From Ramlibacter sp. (GTDB lineage Bacteria; Pseudomonadota; Gammaproteobacteria; Burkholderiales; Burkholderiaceae_C), in assembly GCA_028292245.1 (NCBI GenBank), contig JAQGMS010000143.1, positions 1 to 40,065 of the forward strand: 40,065 nucleotides of DNA. The letters run 5' to 3'. The number at the start of each line of letters is the position of its first letter. The stretch's first letter is position 1. The position numbers and the translations under genes were made by a program. This document shows, piece by piece, positions 1 through 10,333 of the stretch. Below the pieces are notes generated by a model that was not told the origin of the DNA, did not search any database, and was given only the letters and a program-made list of their open reading frames with translations.

Positions 1-263
1 TGCCCGAATCGCAGGTGTCCGCGCTGTTCGACCAGGCGCTCGCCTTCCCGGGCTACCAGCTCACCATCGACCTGGAGCGGCAGGTCGTCGTCAAGCCCCA
101 GGGCGAAGAGCTGGCCTTCGAAGTCCAGCCTTTCCGCAAGTTCTGCCTCACCAATGGCTTCGACGACATCGGACTGACCTTGCGCCAGTCCGACAAGATC
201 AAGGCCTTCGAGGCCCAGCGGCTGGCGCAGAAACCCTGGTTGGCCCACACGCTCGTCGGTTGA
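1..263 (+). CDS. leuD: 3-isopropylmalate dehydratase small subunit, 3' end (truncated by window edge)
   Basis: The C-terminal ~87 codons of the small subunit of isopropylmalate isomerase, which with LeuC interconverts 2- and 3-isopropylmalate in leucine biosynthesis. The reading frame is open to the left edge (the first complete codon is at base 3), so the start lies outside the window. The stretch [18 protein letters not shown] is the family's recognisable C-terminal signature, and the end ([10 protein letters not shown]) also matches. leuB follows 27 bases downstream, the usual leuCDB order. Family recognition is from memory of the sequence pattern. The LeuC partner would be expected just upstream. 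Confidence 0.93.
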   Translation, partial: PESQVSALFDQALAFPGYQLTIDLERQVVVKPQGEELAFEVQPFRKFCLTNGFDDIGLTLRQSDKIKAFEAQRLAQKPWLAHTLVG

Positions 264-290
264 GCATCCCAATTCCTGAGATTCCAAAAA

Positions 291-1388
291 ATGAAAATCG
301 CAGTTCTGCCGGGCGACGGCATCGGCACTGAAATCGTCGCCGAGGCCTTGAAGGTCCTCGATGTGCTGGACCTGAAGTTCGAGATGGAGAGCGCCCTGGT
401 CGGCGGCGCCGCCTACGAAGCCCATGGCCATCCGCTTCCCGAAGCCACCCTGAAGCTGGCCAAGCAAGCCGATGCGGTGCTGTTCGGCGCCGTCGGTGAC
501 TGGAAGTACGACAAGCTCGATCGGCCGCTGCGGCCCGAGCAGGCGATCCTGGGCTTGCGCAAGAACTTGGGCCTGTTTGCCAACTTCCGCCCGGCCATCT
601 GCTACGAGCAGCTGGTGGGCGCGTCCAGCCTGAAGCCGGAGCTGATCTCCGGCCTGGACATCCTCATCATCCGCGAGCTCACCGGCGACATCTATTTCGG
701 CCAGCCGCGCGGGCGCCGCACCGCCGTGGACGGGCACTTCCCGGGCAGCGAGGAAGCCTTCGACACCATGCGCTATTCTCGGCCCGAGATCGAACGGATC
801 GCTCACGTGGCATTCGAGGCGGCCCGTAAGCGCAGCCAGCGCGTCACCAGCGTGGACAAGGCCAACGTGCTGGAGACTTTCCAATTGTGGAAGGACGTGG
901 TCACCGAGATCGGCAAGCAGTACCCGGACGTGGAGCTCGATCACATGTACGTGGACAACGCGGCGATGCAACTGGTCAAGGCGCCCAAGAAGTTCGACGT
1001 GGTGGTGACGGGCAACATGTTCGGCGACATCCTCTCGGACGAGGCCGCCATGCTGACCGGATCGATCGGGATGCTGCCCTCCGCCAGCCTGAACGCTTCC
1101 AGCCAGGGCCTGTACGAACCCAGCCACGGAAGCGCCCCGGACATCGCCGGCAAGGGAATCGCCAATCCTTTGGCTACAATATTGTCTGCCGCCATGATGC
1201 TTCGCTATTCACTCAACCAAGCCAGCGCCGCCGACCGTATCGAGTCGGCGGTGAAGGACGTGCTCGCCTCGGGCCTGCGCACCGCGGACATCTGGTCGGA
1301 TGGCACGAAGAAAGTCGGCACCCGCGAAATGGGCGACGCCGTCGTGGCCGCCCTGTCGACGATTACCAAGAAGACCACCAAGGGCTAG
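291..1388 (+). CDS. leuB: 3-isopropylmalate dehydrogenase
   Basis: NAD-dependent oxidative decarboxylation of 3-isopropylmalate to 2-oxoisocaproate, the third committed step of leucine synthesis; cytoplasmic. The protein is 365 residues, normal for the family. It begins with the PGDGIGTEI nucleotide/substrate loop, carries [13 protein letters not shown] (substrate arginines), [14 protein letters not shown], the metal-binding aspartate stretch [15 protein letters not shown], and the NAD-binding [15 protein letters not shown] near the C terminus. The ATG at 291 is preceded by an A-rich stretch without a strong Shine-Dalgarno sequence. It lies 27 bases behind leuD and 83 bases ahead of asd, so probably one leu-asd transcript. 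A perfect hairpin sits in the gap to asd. Confidence 0.97.
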   Translation: MKIAVLPGDGIGTEIVAEALKVLDVLDLKFEMESALVGGAAYEAHGHPLPEATLKLAKQADAVLFGAVGDWKYDKLDRPLRPEQAILGLRKNLGLFANFRPAICYEQLVGASSLKPELISGLDILIIRELTGDIYFGQPRGRRTAVDGHFPGSEEAFDTMRYSRPEIERIAHVAFEAARKRSQRVTSVDKANVLETFQLWKDVVTEIGKQYPDVELDHMYVDNAAMQLVKAPKKFDVVVTGNMFGDILSDEAAMLTGSIGMLPSASLNASSQGLYEPSHGSAPDIAGKGIANPLATILSAAMMLRYSLNQASAADRIESAVKDVLASGLRTADIWSDGTKKVGTREMGDAVVAALSTITKKTTKG

Positions 1389-1409
1389 CAGCTCCGGTTC
1401 GTCGCGCCC

Positions 1410-1434
1410 TTCCCCGGCCAGACGAGCCGGGGAA
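1410..1434 (+). other. Perfect stem-loop in the leuB-asd gap
   Basis: TTCCCCGGC and GCCGGGGAA form a 9-bp perfect stem with a 7-base loop. It is followed by CAAAAGG rather than a T-run, so it is not a typical intrinsic terminator. It may stabilise or mark a processing point in a leuB-asd mRNA. Seen directly; the function is inferred. Confidence 0.4.
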
Positions 1435-1471
1435 CAAAAGGTTTCCAGATAACTTTTGAAAAGGCGATGAC

Positions 1472-2620
1472 ATGAAACTCTCGAACGGACAACAACCCCT
1501 GGTCGGCCTGGTCGGCTGGCGCGGCATGGTGGGCTCGGTCCTGATGGACCGGATGCAGGCCGAGGGCGATTTCGCCCTGATCGAGCCGCTGTTCTTCTCC
1601 ACCTCCAACGCGGGGGGCAAGGCGCCGGCGCAGGCGAAGAACGAAACCACGCTCAAGAACGCCTTCGACATCGAGGCGCTGAAGAAGTGCGACATCGTCA
1701 TCACCGCCCAGGGCGGCGATTACACCAGCGAAGTCTTCCCCAAACTGCGCGCCGCCGGCTGGAACGGCCACTGGATCGACGCCGCCTCGACGCTGCGCAT
1801 GAAAGACGACGCCGTCATCATCCTGGACCCGGTCAACATGCCGGTGATCAAGAACTCGCTGGGCAAGGGCGGCCGCAACTGGATCGGCGGCAACTGCACC
1901 GTCAGCTGCATGCTCATGGGCGTCGGCGCGCTGTACAAGGCCGGCCTGGTCGAATGGATGAGCAGCATGACGTACCAGGCGGCATCCGGCGGCGGAGCGC
2001 AGCACATGCGCGAGCTGCTGACGCAGTTCGGCACGCTGAACGCCGAAGTGCGCTCGCTGCTGGACGACCCGAAGTCGGCGATCCTGGAGATCGACCGCAA
2101 GGTGCTGGCGCGCCAGCAGGCGCTGTCCGGCGACGACATCGCCAACTTCGGTGTCCCGCTGGGCGGCTCGCTGATCCCCTGGATCGACAAGGACCTGGGC
2201 AACGGCATGAGCCGCGAGGAATGGAAGGCCGGCGCTGTAACCAACAAGATCCTCGGTCAGGGCGAAGGCTTCGGCACTCCGGCAACGCCCGTCGACGGGT
2301 TCTGCGTGCGGGTGGGGGCGATGCGCTGCCACAGCCAAGCCCTCACCTTCAAGCTGCGCAAGGACGTGCCGTTGGCCGACATCGAGCAACTGATCGCGAA
2401 TGACAACGCCTGGGTCAAGGTGGTGCCCAACAACCGCGAAGCGACGATGCAGGACCTCACGCCGGTGGCCGTCACCGGCACCCTGCGTATTCCGGTGGGC
2501 CGCATCCGCAAGCTCGCCATGGGCCCCGAGTACCTTGGCGCCTTCACGATCGGCGACCAATTGCTGTGGGGCGCGGCCGAACCGCTGCGCAGGATGTTGC
2601 GCATTCTGCTTGACGCATAA
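1472..2620 (+). CDS. asd: Aspartate-semialdehyde dehydrogenase
   Basis: NADPH-dependent reduction of aspartyl phosphate to aspartate semialdehyde, the branch point to lysine/diaminopimelate, threonine and methionine. The protein is 382 residues and belongs to the longer Gram-negative Asd type: the N-terminal dinucleotide loop [17 protein letters not shown] (about residues 12-28) is nearly identical to the enterobacterial pattern. The catalytic cysteine is Cys142 in GGNCTVSC, and the conserved histidine is His287 in [12 protein letters not shown]. The ATG at 1472 has an AAAAGG-type ribosome site about 9 bases upstream. It is followed by a hairpin that probably ends the leu-asd transcript before fimV. 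Confidence 0.97.
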   Translation: MKLSNGQQPLVGLVGWRGMVGSVLMDRMQAEGDFALIEPLFFSTSNAGGKAPAQAKNETTLKNAFDIEALKKCDIVITAQGGDYTSEVFPKLRAAGWNGHWIDAASTLRMKDDAVIILDPVNMPVIKNSLGKGGRNWIGGNCTVSCMLMGVGALYKAGLVEWMSSMTYQAASGGGAQHMRELLTQFGTLNAEVRSLLDDPKSAILEIDRKVLARQQALSGDDIANFGVPLGGSLIPWIDKDLGNGMSREEWKAGAVTNKILGQGEGFGTPATPVDGFCVRVGAMRCHSQALTFKLRKDVPLADIEQLIANDNAWVKVVPNNREATMQDLTPVAVTGTLRIPVGRIRKLAMGPEYLGAFTIGDQLLWGAAEPLRRMLRILLDA

Positions 2621-2643
2621 TTCGCCCCGGCAGCTCACGCTCC

Positions 2644-2674
2644 AACGGCCTGTAATCTTCGGTTACAGGCCGTT
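2644..2674 (+). terminator. Hairpin downstream of asd, probable terminator
   Basis: AACGGCCTGTAA and TTACAGGCCGTT form a perfect 12-bp stem around a 7-base loop containing CTTCGG. It lies 24 bases after the asd stop. The downstream tract is GTCGCATC, poor in T, so termination may be weak or Rho-assisted. The arms are symmetric; it could act on either strand but only plus-strand genes are nearby. Confidence 0.55.
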
Positions 2675-2745
2675 GTCGCATCACAACAAAGGCCTGTCCG
2701 GGCAACCTGCGGGGAGACGCGTCCGAAGTTAAAAGCTGTCTCAGC

Positions 2746-2774
2746 TTGTCACTCTAAGACATTGATGTTATGGT
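2746..2774 (+). promoter_or_regulatory. Candidate sigma-70 promoter for fimV
   Basis: TTGTCA (2746-2751) and TATGGT (2769-2774) are separated by exactly 17 bases, 37 bases ahead of the fimV start, in a locally AT-rich stretch of an otherwise GC-rich region. Each hexamer differs from consensus in one or two positions. It lies after the asd hairpin, which fits a separate fimV-truA-trp transcript. Prediction by eye only. Confidence 0.5.
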
Positions 2775-2810
2775 CCTTTTAGCAAATTCAGCGTCGAGGC
2801 GTTTGTTCGC

Positions 2811-5800
2811 ATGATGAGAAAAAAATTGCCTGCAGACCGAGCAATGGGCCAGCAACAATCGATGGAGAAGCCGCATTGGCGCGCAACCGCTCTGGCAATC
2901 GCCGCGGCCGTGCTACTAGGTGTTTCCGCATCGGACGCCAATGCCCTCGCCTTGGGTCGCGTGACGGTCCAGTCCGCACTGGGCGAGCCGCTGCGCGCCG
3001 ACATCGACATCCCCGAAATCACCGCTGAAGAAGTGGCGAGCCTGCGTGCCGCTGTCGCCTCTCCCGAAGCCTTTCGCGCCGCTGGTTTCGATTTCAACCC
3101 GTCGTTGTCCGGCATCCAGATCACGCTGCAGCGGCGGCCCGACGGCCGCCACTTCCTGCAACTCACCAGCACGCGCCCCGTCAACGATCCCTTCATCGAC
3201 CTGATCCTCGAGGCCAACTGGGCCTCCGGGCGCATCGTGCGCGACTACACGATGCTGTTCGACCCGCCGACCCTGCGGCAGTCGGCGCCTCCCGTCGCCG
3301 CCCAGGTCTCGCCGGCCGCTCCGCCGGCCCGTGCACCGGCGGCCACGGAACCCCGAACGAGCGCCGCGCCTTCCGCGGCACCAGTGACCTCCGGGCGCGC
3401 TGCCGGCCAGCGCCTCGCGCCGGCTCCGGCGGCCCCGGCGCCCAAGCCTGCGTCTGGCGACAGCAAGCAGGTGACGGTACAGAACGGTGACACAGCGGGC
3501 AAGATCGCCGCCGCGCACAAACCTCCCAGCGTGTCGCTCGACCAGATGCTGGTCGCGATGCTGCGGGCCAATCCCGACGCTTTCGTGGGTGGCAACGTCA
3601 ATCGGCTGCGGGCCGGCGCGGTGCTGGACCTGCCGACGGGCGAAGAAGTTGGCTTGGTGCCGTCGACCGACGCAAACCAGACCATCATCGCCCAAAGCCG
3701 TGACTTCAATGAGTTTCGCCGCCGCCTGGCCGAAGGGCTGCCCACCACGCAGATCGGCGCGGCCGACCGCAAGTCCTCCGGCAAGGTGCAAGCCCAAGTC
3801 GAGGAAAAGAAGCCCGCTGCGGCCACGCCCGACAAGCTGACCCTCTCCAAGGGCGCCGTGCAAGGCACGGCAGCCGCCGACAAGATCGCCCGCGATCGCG
3901 CCGCGCAGGACGCTGCAACCCGGGTCGCCGAACTCAACAAGAACATCAGCGACCTGAACCGGCTCGGCACGGCGACCGCTCCGGCTGGTGGCGCCAGTGC
4001 CGGCAAACCTGCCGTGGGCCTGCCAGTGGGAGCTGCCAGCGCGGCCAAGCCGGCGCCTGCTCCCACTGCCGCGCCCGTCGCCGCCGCCCCTGCTGCCAAG
4101 CCCGCGTCCGCGCTCGCCGCCATGGCCTCGGCCGCCAAACCCGCCGTAACGGCTTCCGCAGTTGCCGCACCGATGGCCGCCCCGGCCTCGGCCGCCAAAC
4201 CGGCTTCCGCTCCGGCGGTTGCTGCGGCGGCCATGGCAAGCGCACCCGTTGCGGCCGCGGCGCCTGGGGCTGCAGCATCGGCAGCGCCACCGGTAGCAGC
4301 TGCCACGGCAGCAAGCGCACCCGCCAGCGCTGCGGTTGCAGGCGCCAGCGCGCCGGCTCCCGCGTCTCAAGCTCCTGCAAGTGCGGCGGTGGCCGCCACG
4401 GCTGCGGCCGCGGCAGCCTCCAAGCCGCGCGCGGCGACCCCGCCCCCCGAAACCAGCCTGCTCGACGATCTGCTCGAAAATCCGATCGTGCCGGCCACCG
4501 TGGGCGGCGTGCTGGCACTTTTGCTGGGTTTTGGTTTTTATCGCGCCCAGCAGCGCAAGAAGTCGACCCAGGTAGACAGCTCCTTCCTGGAAAGCCGGCT
4601 GCAGCCCGACTCGTTCTTCGGCGCCAGCGGCGGCCAGCGCATCGACACCAATGAAGGCAGTCCCACCGGTTCGTCGATGGTCTATTCGCCCAGCCAGCTC
4701 GACGCGGCCGGCGACGTGGACCCGGTGGCGGAAGCCGACGTCTACCTGGCCTATGGGCGCGACCTGCAGGCCGAGGAAATCCTCAAGGAAGCCATGCGCA
4801 CCACGCCGCAGCGCGTCGCGGTGCACAGCAAGCTGCTCGAGATCTATTCCAAGCGCCGCGATGCCAAGGCGTTCGAGCTGGTTGCCACCGAAGCCTATGG
4901 CCTGACGCACGGCGAAGGCCCCGAGTGGGAACATATCTGCGAACTCGGCCAGGAACTGGACCCGTCCAACCCCTTGTATCGCCCCGGTGGCCATCCTGCG
5001 GAAGGCGCGGCAGTTGCAGCTGGAGCCAACTTCGGCGCCACGCAAGCAACTTCGACTGCGGCATCCACGCAGGCCATGCCGAGCGCGCCCGCTGTCGATC
5101 TCGACCTCGACCTCGACTTCTCGATCGGTGACGATGCGCCTGCCGCGGGGCCGGCACCGGCGCCGACTGCCGCAGCACCTGCGCCCCAGCCGACGCTGAC
5201 GATGACTGTTCCTCCCGCAGCGGCTGACCAGCCGATGCCGGCGCTGGACATGGATTTTGGTGCGGTCACAGCCACACCGGCGGCACCCGCCGTTGCGGCA
5301 GCGCCGGTATCGCTGGAACTGCCGCCGGTTGCGCAGACGGAACCCGCGCGGCTGGACGCGCCCGAACTGACCTTGCCAGAAAACAGCCTGGCCTTCACGA
5401 CCGACCCACCCAAGGCTCCCTCGCCCCCGCCGCCAAGCCCCGCTGCGGCCGCGCCGGCCCCGGCCGCCGCCGATACGGGGATGATCGAATTCGACCTGGG
5501 CGCCTTGTCCCTGGACCTGGGCACGCCGGCAACCGCTGCGCCTGCACCAGCCGCGAGCGCACCGGCCCCGAAGGCCGCCGCTCCCGCCGAACCCGAAGCG
5601 GAAGATTCCATGCTGAGTACCGCAGGCGCACCGCTGAGCACGGGCGGCTTCGAGGACACCGGCGGCGGCGACCCCCTGGCCACCAAGCTTGCGTTGGCGC
5701 AGGAATTCAATGCCATCGGCGACCCCGACGGCGCCCGCAGCTTGGCCGAGGAAGTCGTGGCCGAGGCCTCTGGGGACCTGAAGAACAAGGCCCAGAAGTT

Positions 5801-5819
5801 CCTGGCGGAAATCGGCTGA
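2811..5819 (+). CDS. fimV: FimV-type polar hub / pilus assembly protein
   Basis: A large inner-membrane protein that in Pseudomonas organises the cell pole, the type IV pilus and type II secretion. It is 1002 residues. A signal-like segment (LAIAAAVLLGVSASDANA, near residues 27-44) precedes the family N-terminal motif LGRVTVQSALGEPL. A LysM-like domain occupies about residues 220-276, followed by a long Ala/Pro-rich low-complexity linker, a single transmembrane helix near 562-577 and an RK-rich cytoplasmic stop. The cytoplasmic part has helical-repeat segments, a DLDLDLDF acidic run, and the conserved FimV C-terminal domain at about 954-1002 (GDPLATKLALAQEF onward). The ATG at 2811 has GAGG about 12 bases upstream. 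Starts at 2844 or 2862 would give a more ordinary signal peptide but lack a clear ribosome site. Neighbour order asd-fimV-truA is common in betaproteobacteria. Confidence 0.92.
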   Translation: MMRKKLPADRAMGQQQSMEKPHWRATALAIAAAVLLGVSASDANALALGRVTVQSALGEPLRADIDIPEITAEEVASLRAAVASPEAFRAAGFDFNPSLSGIQITLQRRPDGRHFLQLTSTRPVNDPFIDLILEANWASGRIVRDYTMLFDPPTLRQSAPPVAAQVSPAAPPARAPAATEPRTSAAPSAAPVTSGRAAGQRLAPAPAAPAPKPASGDSKQVTVQNGDTAGKIAAAHKPPSVSLDQMLVAMLRANPDAFVGGNVNRLRAGAVLDLPTGEEVGLVPSTDANQTIIAQSRDFNEFRRRLAEGLPTTQIGAADRKSSGKVQAQVEEKKPAAATPDKLTLSKGAVQGTAAADKIARDRAAQDAATRVAELNKNISDLNRLGTATAPAGGASAGKPAVGLPVGAASAAKPAPAPTAAPVAAAPAAKPASALAAMASAAKPAVTASAVAAPMAAPASAAKPASAPAVAAAAMASAPVAAAAPGAAASAAPPVAAATAASAPASAAVAGASAPAPASQAPASAAVAATAAAAAASKPRAATPPPETSLLDDLLENPIVPATVGGVLALLLGFGFYRAQQRKKSTQVDSSFLESRLQPDSFFGASGGQRIDTNEGSPTGSSMVYSPSQLDAAGDVDPVAEADVYLAYGRDLQAEEILKEAMRTTPQRVAVHSKLLEIYSKRRDAKAFELVATEAYGLTHGEGPEWEHICELGQELDPSNPLYRPGGHPAEGAAVAAGANFGATQATSTAASTQAMPSAPAVDLDLDLDFSIGDDAPAAGPAPAPTAAAPAPQPTLTMTVPPAAADQPMPALDMDFGAVTATPAAPAVAAAPVSLELPPVAQTEPARLDAPELTLPENSLAFTTDPPKAPSPPPPSPAAAAPAPAAADTGMIEFDLGALSLDLGTPATAAPAPAASAPAPKAAAPAEPEAEDSMLSTAGAPLSTGGFEDTGGGDPLATKLALAQEFNAIGDPDGARSLAEEVVAEASGDLKNKAQKFLAEIG
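3970..4440 (+). repeat. Ala/Pro/Lys low-complexity repeat region inside fimV
   Basis: Codons for Ala, Pro, Ser and Lys dominate, with imperfect in-frame repeats of ASAAKPA-like units. The near-identical block CCTCGGCCGCCAAACC occurs at about 4126 and 4186. This is the periplasmic linker between the LysM-like domain and the membrane helix. Such tracts are expected to vary in length between strains by slippage or recombination. Confidence 0.7.
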
Positions 5820-5862
5820 TCCGACCCGCCGGATCGCGCCGCGCCATCCTGAAGGCCTGCCA

Positions 5863-6645
5863 ATGAGGCTGGCACTGGGCATCAGCTACAACGGACAAGC
5901 TTACGAGGGCTGGCAAAGCCAGTCATCGGGCCGGACCGTCCAGGACAGGCTGGAGCATGCCCTCGGCCAGTTCGCCGCGCAGCCCATTTCCACCGTATGC
6001 GCCGGCCGCACCGACGCCGGCGTCCATGGCCTGATGCAAGTGGTGCATTTCGACACGCCGCTGGATCGCGAAGAGTTCTCGTGGATGCGCGGCACCAATC
6101 GATTCCTGCCCGATGACATCGCCGTCGAATGGGCCAGGCCGGTGCCGGATGCCTTCCATTCCCGGGCCTGCGCCCTGTCGCGCCGCTACGCCTATGTCGT
6201 GCTCGAGTCCGCGGTGCGGCCCAGCGTGGATGCCGGCCGGGTCGGCTGGGTGTTTCGTCCGCTGCATGCGCCAGCAATGCAGGAAGCCGCGGCCCTGCTT
6301 GTCGGCAAGCACGATTTCACTTCGTTCCGCGCATCCAGCTGCCAGGCCATGTCGCCCGTCAAGAACATGGCGCGCATCGAGATCAGCCGGCGCGGCGCGT
6401 ACTGGCGCTTCGAGTTCGAGGCGGACGCGTTCCTGCATCACATGATCCGCAACATCATGGGTTGCCTGCTCGCGATCGGCCAAGGCCAACAGCCCGCGCA
6501 ATGGATGAGGCAGGTGCTAGGCGCGCGCGACCGAGATGCGGCTGCGCCCACTTTTTCGCCCGATGGCTTGTATTTTCTCGGCCCTGTCTATGGCCCGGAG
6601 TGGGACCTGCCCACCCGCACGCCTGCGTATGATTGGCTGCCATGA
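5863..6645 (+). CDS. truA: tRNA pseudouridine(38-40) synthase
   Basis: Isomerises uridines at positions 38-40 in the anticodon stem of tRNAs. The protein is 260 residues, the usual size. The catalytic aspartate is Asp51 in CAGRTDAGVHG, the signature of the TruA family; FLHHMIRNIMGCLLAIG is the second conserved block. GAAGG lies 7-8 bases ahead of the ATG at 5863. A 43-base gap separates it from fimV, and its TGA overlaps the trpF ATG by four bases, so it is probably co-transcribed with trpFBA. Confidence 0.97.
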   Translation: MRLALGISYNGQAYEGWQSQSSGRTVQDRLEHALGQFAAQPISTVCAGRTDAGVHGLMQVVHFDTPLDREEFSWMRGTNRFLPDDIAVEWARPVPDAFHSRACALSRRYAYVVLESAVRPSVDAGRVGWVFRPLHAPAMQEAAALLVGKHDFTSFRASSCQAMSPVKNMARIEISRRGAYWRFEFEADAFLHHMIRNIMGCLLAIGQGQQPAQWMRQVLGARDRDAAAPTFSPDGLYFLGPVYGPEWDLPTRTPAYDWLP

Positions 6646-7382
6646 GCCCCGGGAACCCGACCACCGAGCGCACCCGCATCAAGATCTGCGGGCTGACGCG
6701 CGAGCAGGACGTGGACGCCGCCGTGGCTGCCGGCGCCGATGCGGTGGGGTTCGTGATGTACGCGAAAAGCCCGCGCTGCATCGCGCCGCAGCGCGCGGCC
6801 GAGCTGGCACGCCGGTTGCCGCCCTTCGTGACGCCGGTCCTGCTGTTCGTGAACGAGGCGCCCAATGCGGTGAAAGCCGCCTGCGAACAAGTCGCCGGCG
6901 CCACCGTCCAGTTCCACGGCGACGAGACCGCGCGCGAATGCCACGAATCGACCGGCAACGGTCGCCATCCTTACCTGAGGGCGGCGCGCATCCCGCTGGA
7001 CGAATCCAAACCCTTCGACTTGGTAAGATTCGTCTCTGAATATCCATTGGCCCAAGCCATCCTGCTCGACGCGCACGTCGAGGGGTACGGCGGCGGCGGA
7101 AAAGCCTTCAATTGGTCACGTCTTCCACCAAGCGTCAACTGTCACCTCGTTTTGTCTGGTGGATTGACGCCTGCAAACGTGACCGATGGCATCGTGCAGG
7201 TGCGGCCGCGCTGTAGAACGCTGGCCGTCGATGTGAGCTCCGGGGTCGAGATGGCCGCCGCGGGAGGGCAGACCCTCAAAGGCATCAAGGACCCGGAAAA
7301 GATCCATCAGTTTGTCGCGGCCGTGCGTGCCGCCGACAGGCTTCTTGCCCAGAGTCAACATGCCTTCCTACCAACAACCTGA
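6642..7382 (+). CDS. trpF: Phosphoribosylanthranilate isomerase
   Basis: Converts phosphoribosylanthranilate to CdRP in tryptophan synthesis. The protein is 246 residues with a (beta/alpha)8 pattern. The general base is Cys16 in IKICGLT, and the general acid aspartate lies in [18 protein letters not shown]. Phosphate-binding glycine motifs (LSGGLTP and VDVSSGVE) follow. I chose the ATG at 6642 because it makes an ATGA overlap with the truA stop; a TTG at 6633 in the same frame is less likely. The 3' end overlaps trpB by 23 bases, suggesting translational coupling. The C-terminal tail after AAVRAADRL is slightly longer than usual. Confidence 0.96.
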   Translation: MSPGNPTTERTRIKICGLTREQDVDAAVAAGADAVGFVMYAKSPRCIAPQRAAELARRLPPFVTPVLLFVNEAPNAVKAACEQVAGATVQFHGDETARECHESTGNGRHPYLRAARIPLDESKPFDLVRFVSEYPLAQAILLDAHVEGYGGGGKAFNWSRLPPSVNCHLVLSGGLTPANVTDGIVQVRPRCRTLAVDVSSGVEMAAAGGQTLKGIKDPEKIHQFVAAVRAADRLLAQSQHAFLPTT

Positions 7383-8616
7383 CCCGACAGGCCATTTCGG
7401 GAATTACGGCGGCAGCTTCGTCAGCGAAACGCTGACCCACGCCATCAACGAACTGCGCGACGCCTACGCGAAGTACCAGCACGACCCGCCGTTCCTGGCC
7501 GAATTCCAGTGGGAGCTGAAGCACTTCGTCGGCCGTCCTTCCCCGGTCTACCATGCCGCCCGAATGAGCCGGGAACAGGGCGGCGCGCAGATCTACCTCA
7601 AGCGCGAGGACTTGAACCACACCGGCGCGCACAAGATCAACAACGTGATCGGCCAGGCGATGCTGGCGCGCCGCATGGGCAAGCCGCGCATCATTGCCGA
7701 AACCGGCGCCGGCCAGCACGGCGTCGCCACCGCGACGATCTGCGCGCGTTACGGCCTGGAGTGCGTGGTCTACATGGGCAGCGAGGACGTCAAGCGCCAG
7801 AGCCCGAACGTCTACCGCATGAACCTGCTGGGCGCCAGCGTCGTGCCCGTCGAGTCGGGCAGCAAGACCCTGAAGGACGCGTTGAACGAGGCCATGCGCG
7901 ACTGGGTCACCAACGTCGAGAACACCTTCTACATCATCGGCCCCGTGGCCGGGCCGCACCCCTACCCGATGATGGTGCGCGATTTCCAGAGCGTGATCGG
8001 CAACGAGTGCCTGCAACAGATGCCCGAGCTGGCCGGCTCGCAGCCGGACGTGGTGGTTGCCTGCGTCGGCGGCGGCAGCAACGCCATGGGCATCTTCCAT
8101 CCCTACATCCCGTTCGAAAAGACGCGCCTGGTGGGGGTCGAGGCTGCCGGTGAGGGCCTGGACAGCGGCAAGCATTCGGCGTCGCTGCAGCGCGGCAGCC
8201 CCGGGGTGCTGCACGGCAACCGCACCTATATCCTGCAGGACGAGGACGGCCAGATCACCGAGACGCACAGCATCAGCGCCGGGCTGGACTATCCCGGCGT
8301 CGGCCCGGAGCACGCGTGGCTCAAGGACATCGGCCGGGCCGAATACGTGGGCATCACCGACAAGGAAGCGCTGGAAGCGTTCCACTACCTGTGCCGCACT
8401 GAAGGCATCATCCCCGCGCTGGAGTCCAGCCACGCAATTGCCTACGCGATGAAGCTGGCCGCCACCATGAAGCCGGACCAGAAGATCCTGGTGAACCTCT
8501 CGGGACGCGGCGACAAGGACATCGGTACCGTCGCCGACCTGGCCGGTGTCGACTTCTATGACCGGCCGTCGATGCGCGGCCTGCAGGTCAAGGGCGCAAG
8601 CGGGACCAAATCATGA
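7360..8616 (+). CDS. trpB: Tryptophan synthase beta chain
   Basis: PLP-dependent condensation of indole (channelled from TrpA) with serine to give tryptophan. The protein is 418 residues from the ATG at 7360. The PLP lysine is Lys92 in HTGAHKINN, the phosphate-binding loop is GGGSNAMG, and [10 protein letters not shown] is the substrate carboxylate loop. The frame is open further upstream into trpF, but the family N terminus ([13 protein letters not shown]) starts just after this ATG, so longer forms are unlikely. The ribosome site is weak, consistent with coupling to trpF. Its stop overlaps trpA by ATGA. Confidence 0.97.
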   Translation: MPSYQQPDPTGHFGNYGGSFVSETLTHAINELRDAYAKYQHDPPFLAEFQWELKHFVGRPSPVYHAARMSREQGGAQIYLKREDLNHTGAHKINNVIGQAMLARRMGKPRIIAETGAGQHGVATATICARYGLECVVYMGSEDVKRQSPNVYRMNLLGASVVPVESGSKTLKDALNEAMRDWVTNVENTFYIIGPVAGPHPYPMMVRDFQSVIGNECLQQMPELAGSQPDVVVACVGGGSNAMGIFHPYIPFEKTRLVGVEAAGEGLDSGKHSASLQRGSPGVLHGNRTYILQDEDGQITETHSISAGLDYPGVGPEHAWLKDIGRAEYVGITDKEALEAFHYLCRTEGIIPALESSHAIAYAMKLAATMKPDQKILVNLSGRGDKDIGTVADLAGVDFYDRPSMRGLQVKGASGTKS

Positions 8617-9422
8617 GCCGCATCCAGATAACCTTTGCGGCGCTCAAATCGCAGCAGCGCACAGCCCTCATTCCCTATGTCACTGCCGGCTTTCCCTTTG
8701 CCGACATCACGCCCGAACTGATGCATGGCATGGTCGCGGCGGGTGCCGATGTCATCGAGCTGGGCGTGCCGTTCTCCGACCCGATGGCCGATGGGCCGGT
8801 GATCCAGAAGGCCGGGGAGCATGCGCTTGCGCTGGGCATCGGCACACGGCAAGTCCTCGAAATGGTGCGCCGGTTTCGCCTGGATGACGGCCAGACACCG
8901 GTCGTGCTCATGGGCTACGCGAATCCGGTGGAACGCTACGACCTGACCCACGGCAAGGACGCATTCATTCGCGACGCGGCGGCGGCCGGGGTCGATGGCA
9001 TCCTTGTCGTCGACTATCCGCCCGAGGAGTGCGAGGCGTTCGCGGCCAAGCTCAAGTCCAACGGGCTGGACCTCATCTTCCTGCTGGCGCCGACCAGCAC
9101 CGACGAGCGAATGCAGCAGGTTGCGCGCGTGGCCAGCGGCTACGTGTACTACGTGTCGCTCAAGGGCGTCACAGGCGCGGGCAACTTGGACACCGGCGCC
9201 GTCGAGCGGATGCTGCCGCGTATCCGGCAGCATGTGCACATCCCGGTGGGCGTCGGTTTCGGCATTCGCGACGCGCAAACCGCAAAGGCCATCGGCAAGG
9301 TGGCCGATGCGGTCGTGATCGGCACCAAGATCATTCAGCTGGCACAAGCCCAGCCACGGGAGAAAGTAGTACCGGCGGTATCGGATTTCCTGCGCGGAAT
9401 CCGCGTGGCACTCGACGCATAG
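8613..9422 (+). CDS. trpA: Tryptophan synthase alpha chain
   Basis: Cleaves indole-3-glycerol phosphate to indole and glyceraldehyde 3-phosphate, passing indole to TrpB. The protein is 269 residues. The catalytic pair is Glu49 and Asp60, within [17 protein letters not shown], at the same numbering as the enterobacterial enzyme. The flexible loop is [10 protein letters not shown] and the phosphate site is VGVGFGIRD. The start is the ATG of the ATGA overlap with trpB. accD follows after 28 bases. Confidence 0.98.
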   Translation: MSRIQITFAALKSQQRTALIPYVTAGFPFADITPELMHGMVAAGADVIELGVPFSDPMADGPVIQKAGEHALALGIGTRQVLEMVRRFRLDDGQTPVVLMGYANPVERYDLTHGKDAFIRDAAAAGVDGILVVDYPPEECEAFAAKLKSNGLDLIFLLAPTSTDERMQQVARVASGYVYYVSLKGVTGAGNLDTGAVERMLPRIRQHVHIPVGVGFGIRDAQTAKAIGKVADAVVIGTKIIQLAQAQPREKVVPAVSDFLRGIRVALDA

Positions 9423-9450
9423 AATAGTCTTCCTCGAAGGAACACCCCCA

Positions 9451-10323
9451 ATGAGCTGGCTCGAAAAACTCCTCCCGCCCAAAATCCAGCCGACCGATCC
9501 GGCCGAGCGCCGCCAGGTGCCCGAGGGCCTGTGGGTCAAGTGCCCCAGCTGCGAAAGCGTGCTCTACAAGACCGACCTGGAGCAGAACCAAAATGTCTGC
9601 CCGACCTGCGGCCATCATCACCGCATCGGCGCTCGCGCGCGTCTGAACGGTTTCCTGGATCCCGAGGGACGCTATGAGCTCGGCCAGGAAGTACTGCCGG
9701 TGGACGCGTTGAAATTCAAGGACAGCCGCAAGTATCCCGAGCGCCTGAAGGAAGCGCTGGAGAACACCGGCGAGACCGATGCCCTGGTCGTGATGGGCGG
9801 TGCGGTGCAAAGCATCAGCCTGGTCGCCGCCGCCTTCGAATTCGACTTCATGGGCGGCAGCATGGGCAGCGTCGTGGGCGAGCGCTTCGTGCGCGGCGTG
9901 GAAGCCGCAGTGGAGCAGAAGGTCCCCTTCCTGTGCTTCACCGCCACCGGCGGGGCGCGCATGCAGGAAGGCCTCCTCTCGCTGATGCAGATGGCCAAGA
10001 CCAATGCCGCGCTGACGCGGCTGGCCAAGAAGGGCCTGCCCTACATCAGCGTGCTGACCGACCCAACCATGGGCGGCGTGAGCGCCGGTTTTGCATTTGT
10101 GGGCGACATCGTCATCGCCGAGCCGAAGGCCTTGATCGGCTTTGCCGGGCCGCGGGTGATCGAATCCACCGTGCGCGTGACCTTGCCCGAAGGTTTCCAG
10201 CGGGCCGAGTTCCTGCAGACCAAGGGCGCCGTGGATTTCATCTGCGACCGGCGCGAATTGCGCAAGACGGTGGCGCATGCGCTGGCCATGCTGCAGCGCC
10301 AGCCGGCCGACGCGGTCAGCTAG
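9451..10323 (+). CDS. accD: Acetyl-CoA carboxylase carboxyltransferase subunit beta
   Basis: Zinc-ribbon subunit of the carboxyltransferase that moves CO2 from biotin-BCCP to acetyl-CoA, giving malonyl-CoA for fatty acid synthesis. The protein is 290 residues. The N-terminal C4 zinc ribbon uses Cys31, Cys34, Cys50 and Cys53. The crotonase-fold core shows [10 protein letters not shown] and [20 protein letters not shown] stands about 11 bases ahead of the ATG. It ends the plus-strand metabolic block; a convergent YggT gene follows after 10 bases. Confidence 0.97.
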   Translation: MSWLEKLLPPKIQPTDPAERRQVPEGLWVKCPSCESVLYKTDLEQNQNVCPTCGHHHRIGARARLNGFLDPEGRYELGQEVLPVDALKFKDSRKYPERLKEALENTGETDALVVMGGAVQSISLVAAAFEFDFMGGSMGSVVGERFVRGVEAAVEQKVPFLCFTATGGARMQEGLLSLMQMAKTNAALTRLAKKGLPYISVLTDPTMGGVSAGFAFVGDIVIAEPKALIGFAGPRVIESTVRVTLPEGFQRAEFLQTKGAVDFICDRRELRKTVAHALAMLQRQPADAVS

Positions 10324-10333
10324 GAGCCTGCTT

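Noticed and set aside
5818-5835. GATCCG/CGGATC hairpin just after fimV
   Set aside because: Only 6 bp with no T-run; too weak to call a terminator, and truA follows closely.
2916-5882. A 988-codon open frame on the minus strand opposite fimV
   Set aside because: It mirrors the GC-rich codon bias of fimV, gives Arg/Gly/Cys-rich low-complexity protein without any domain, and has no ribosome site.
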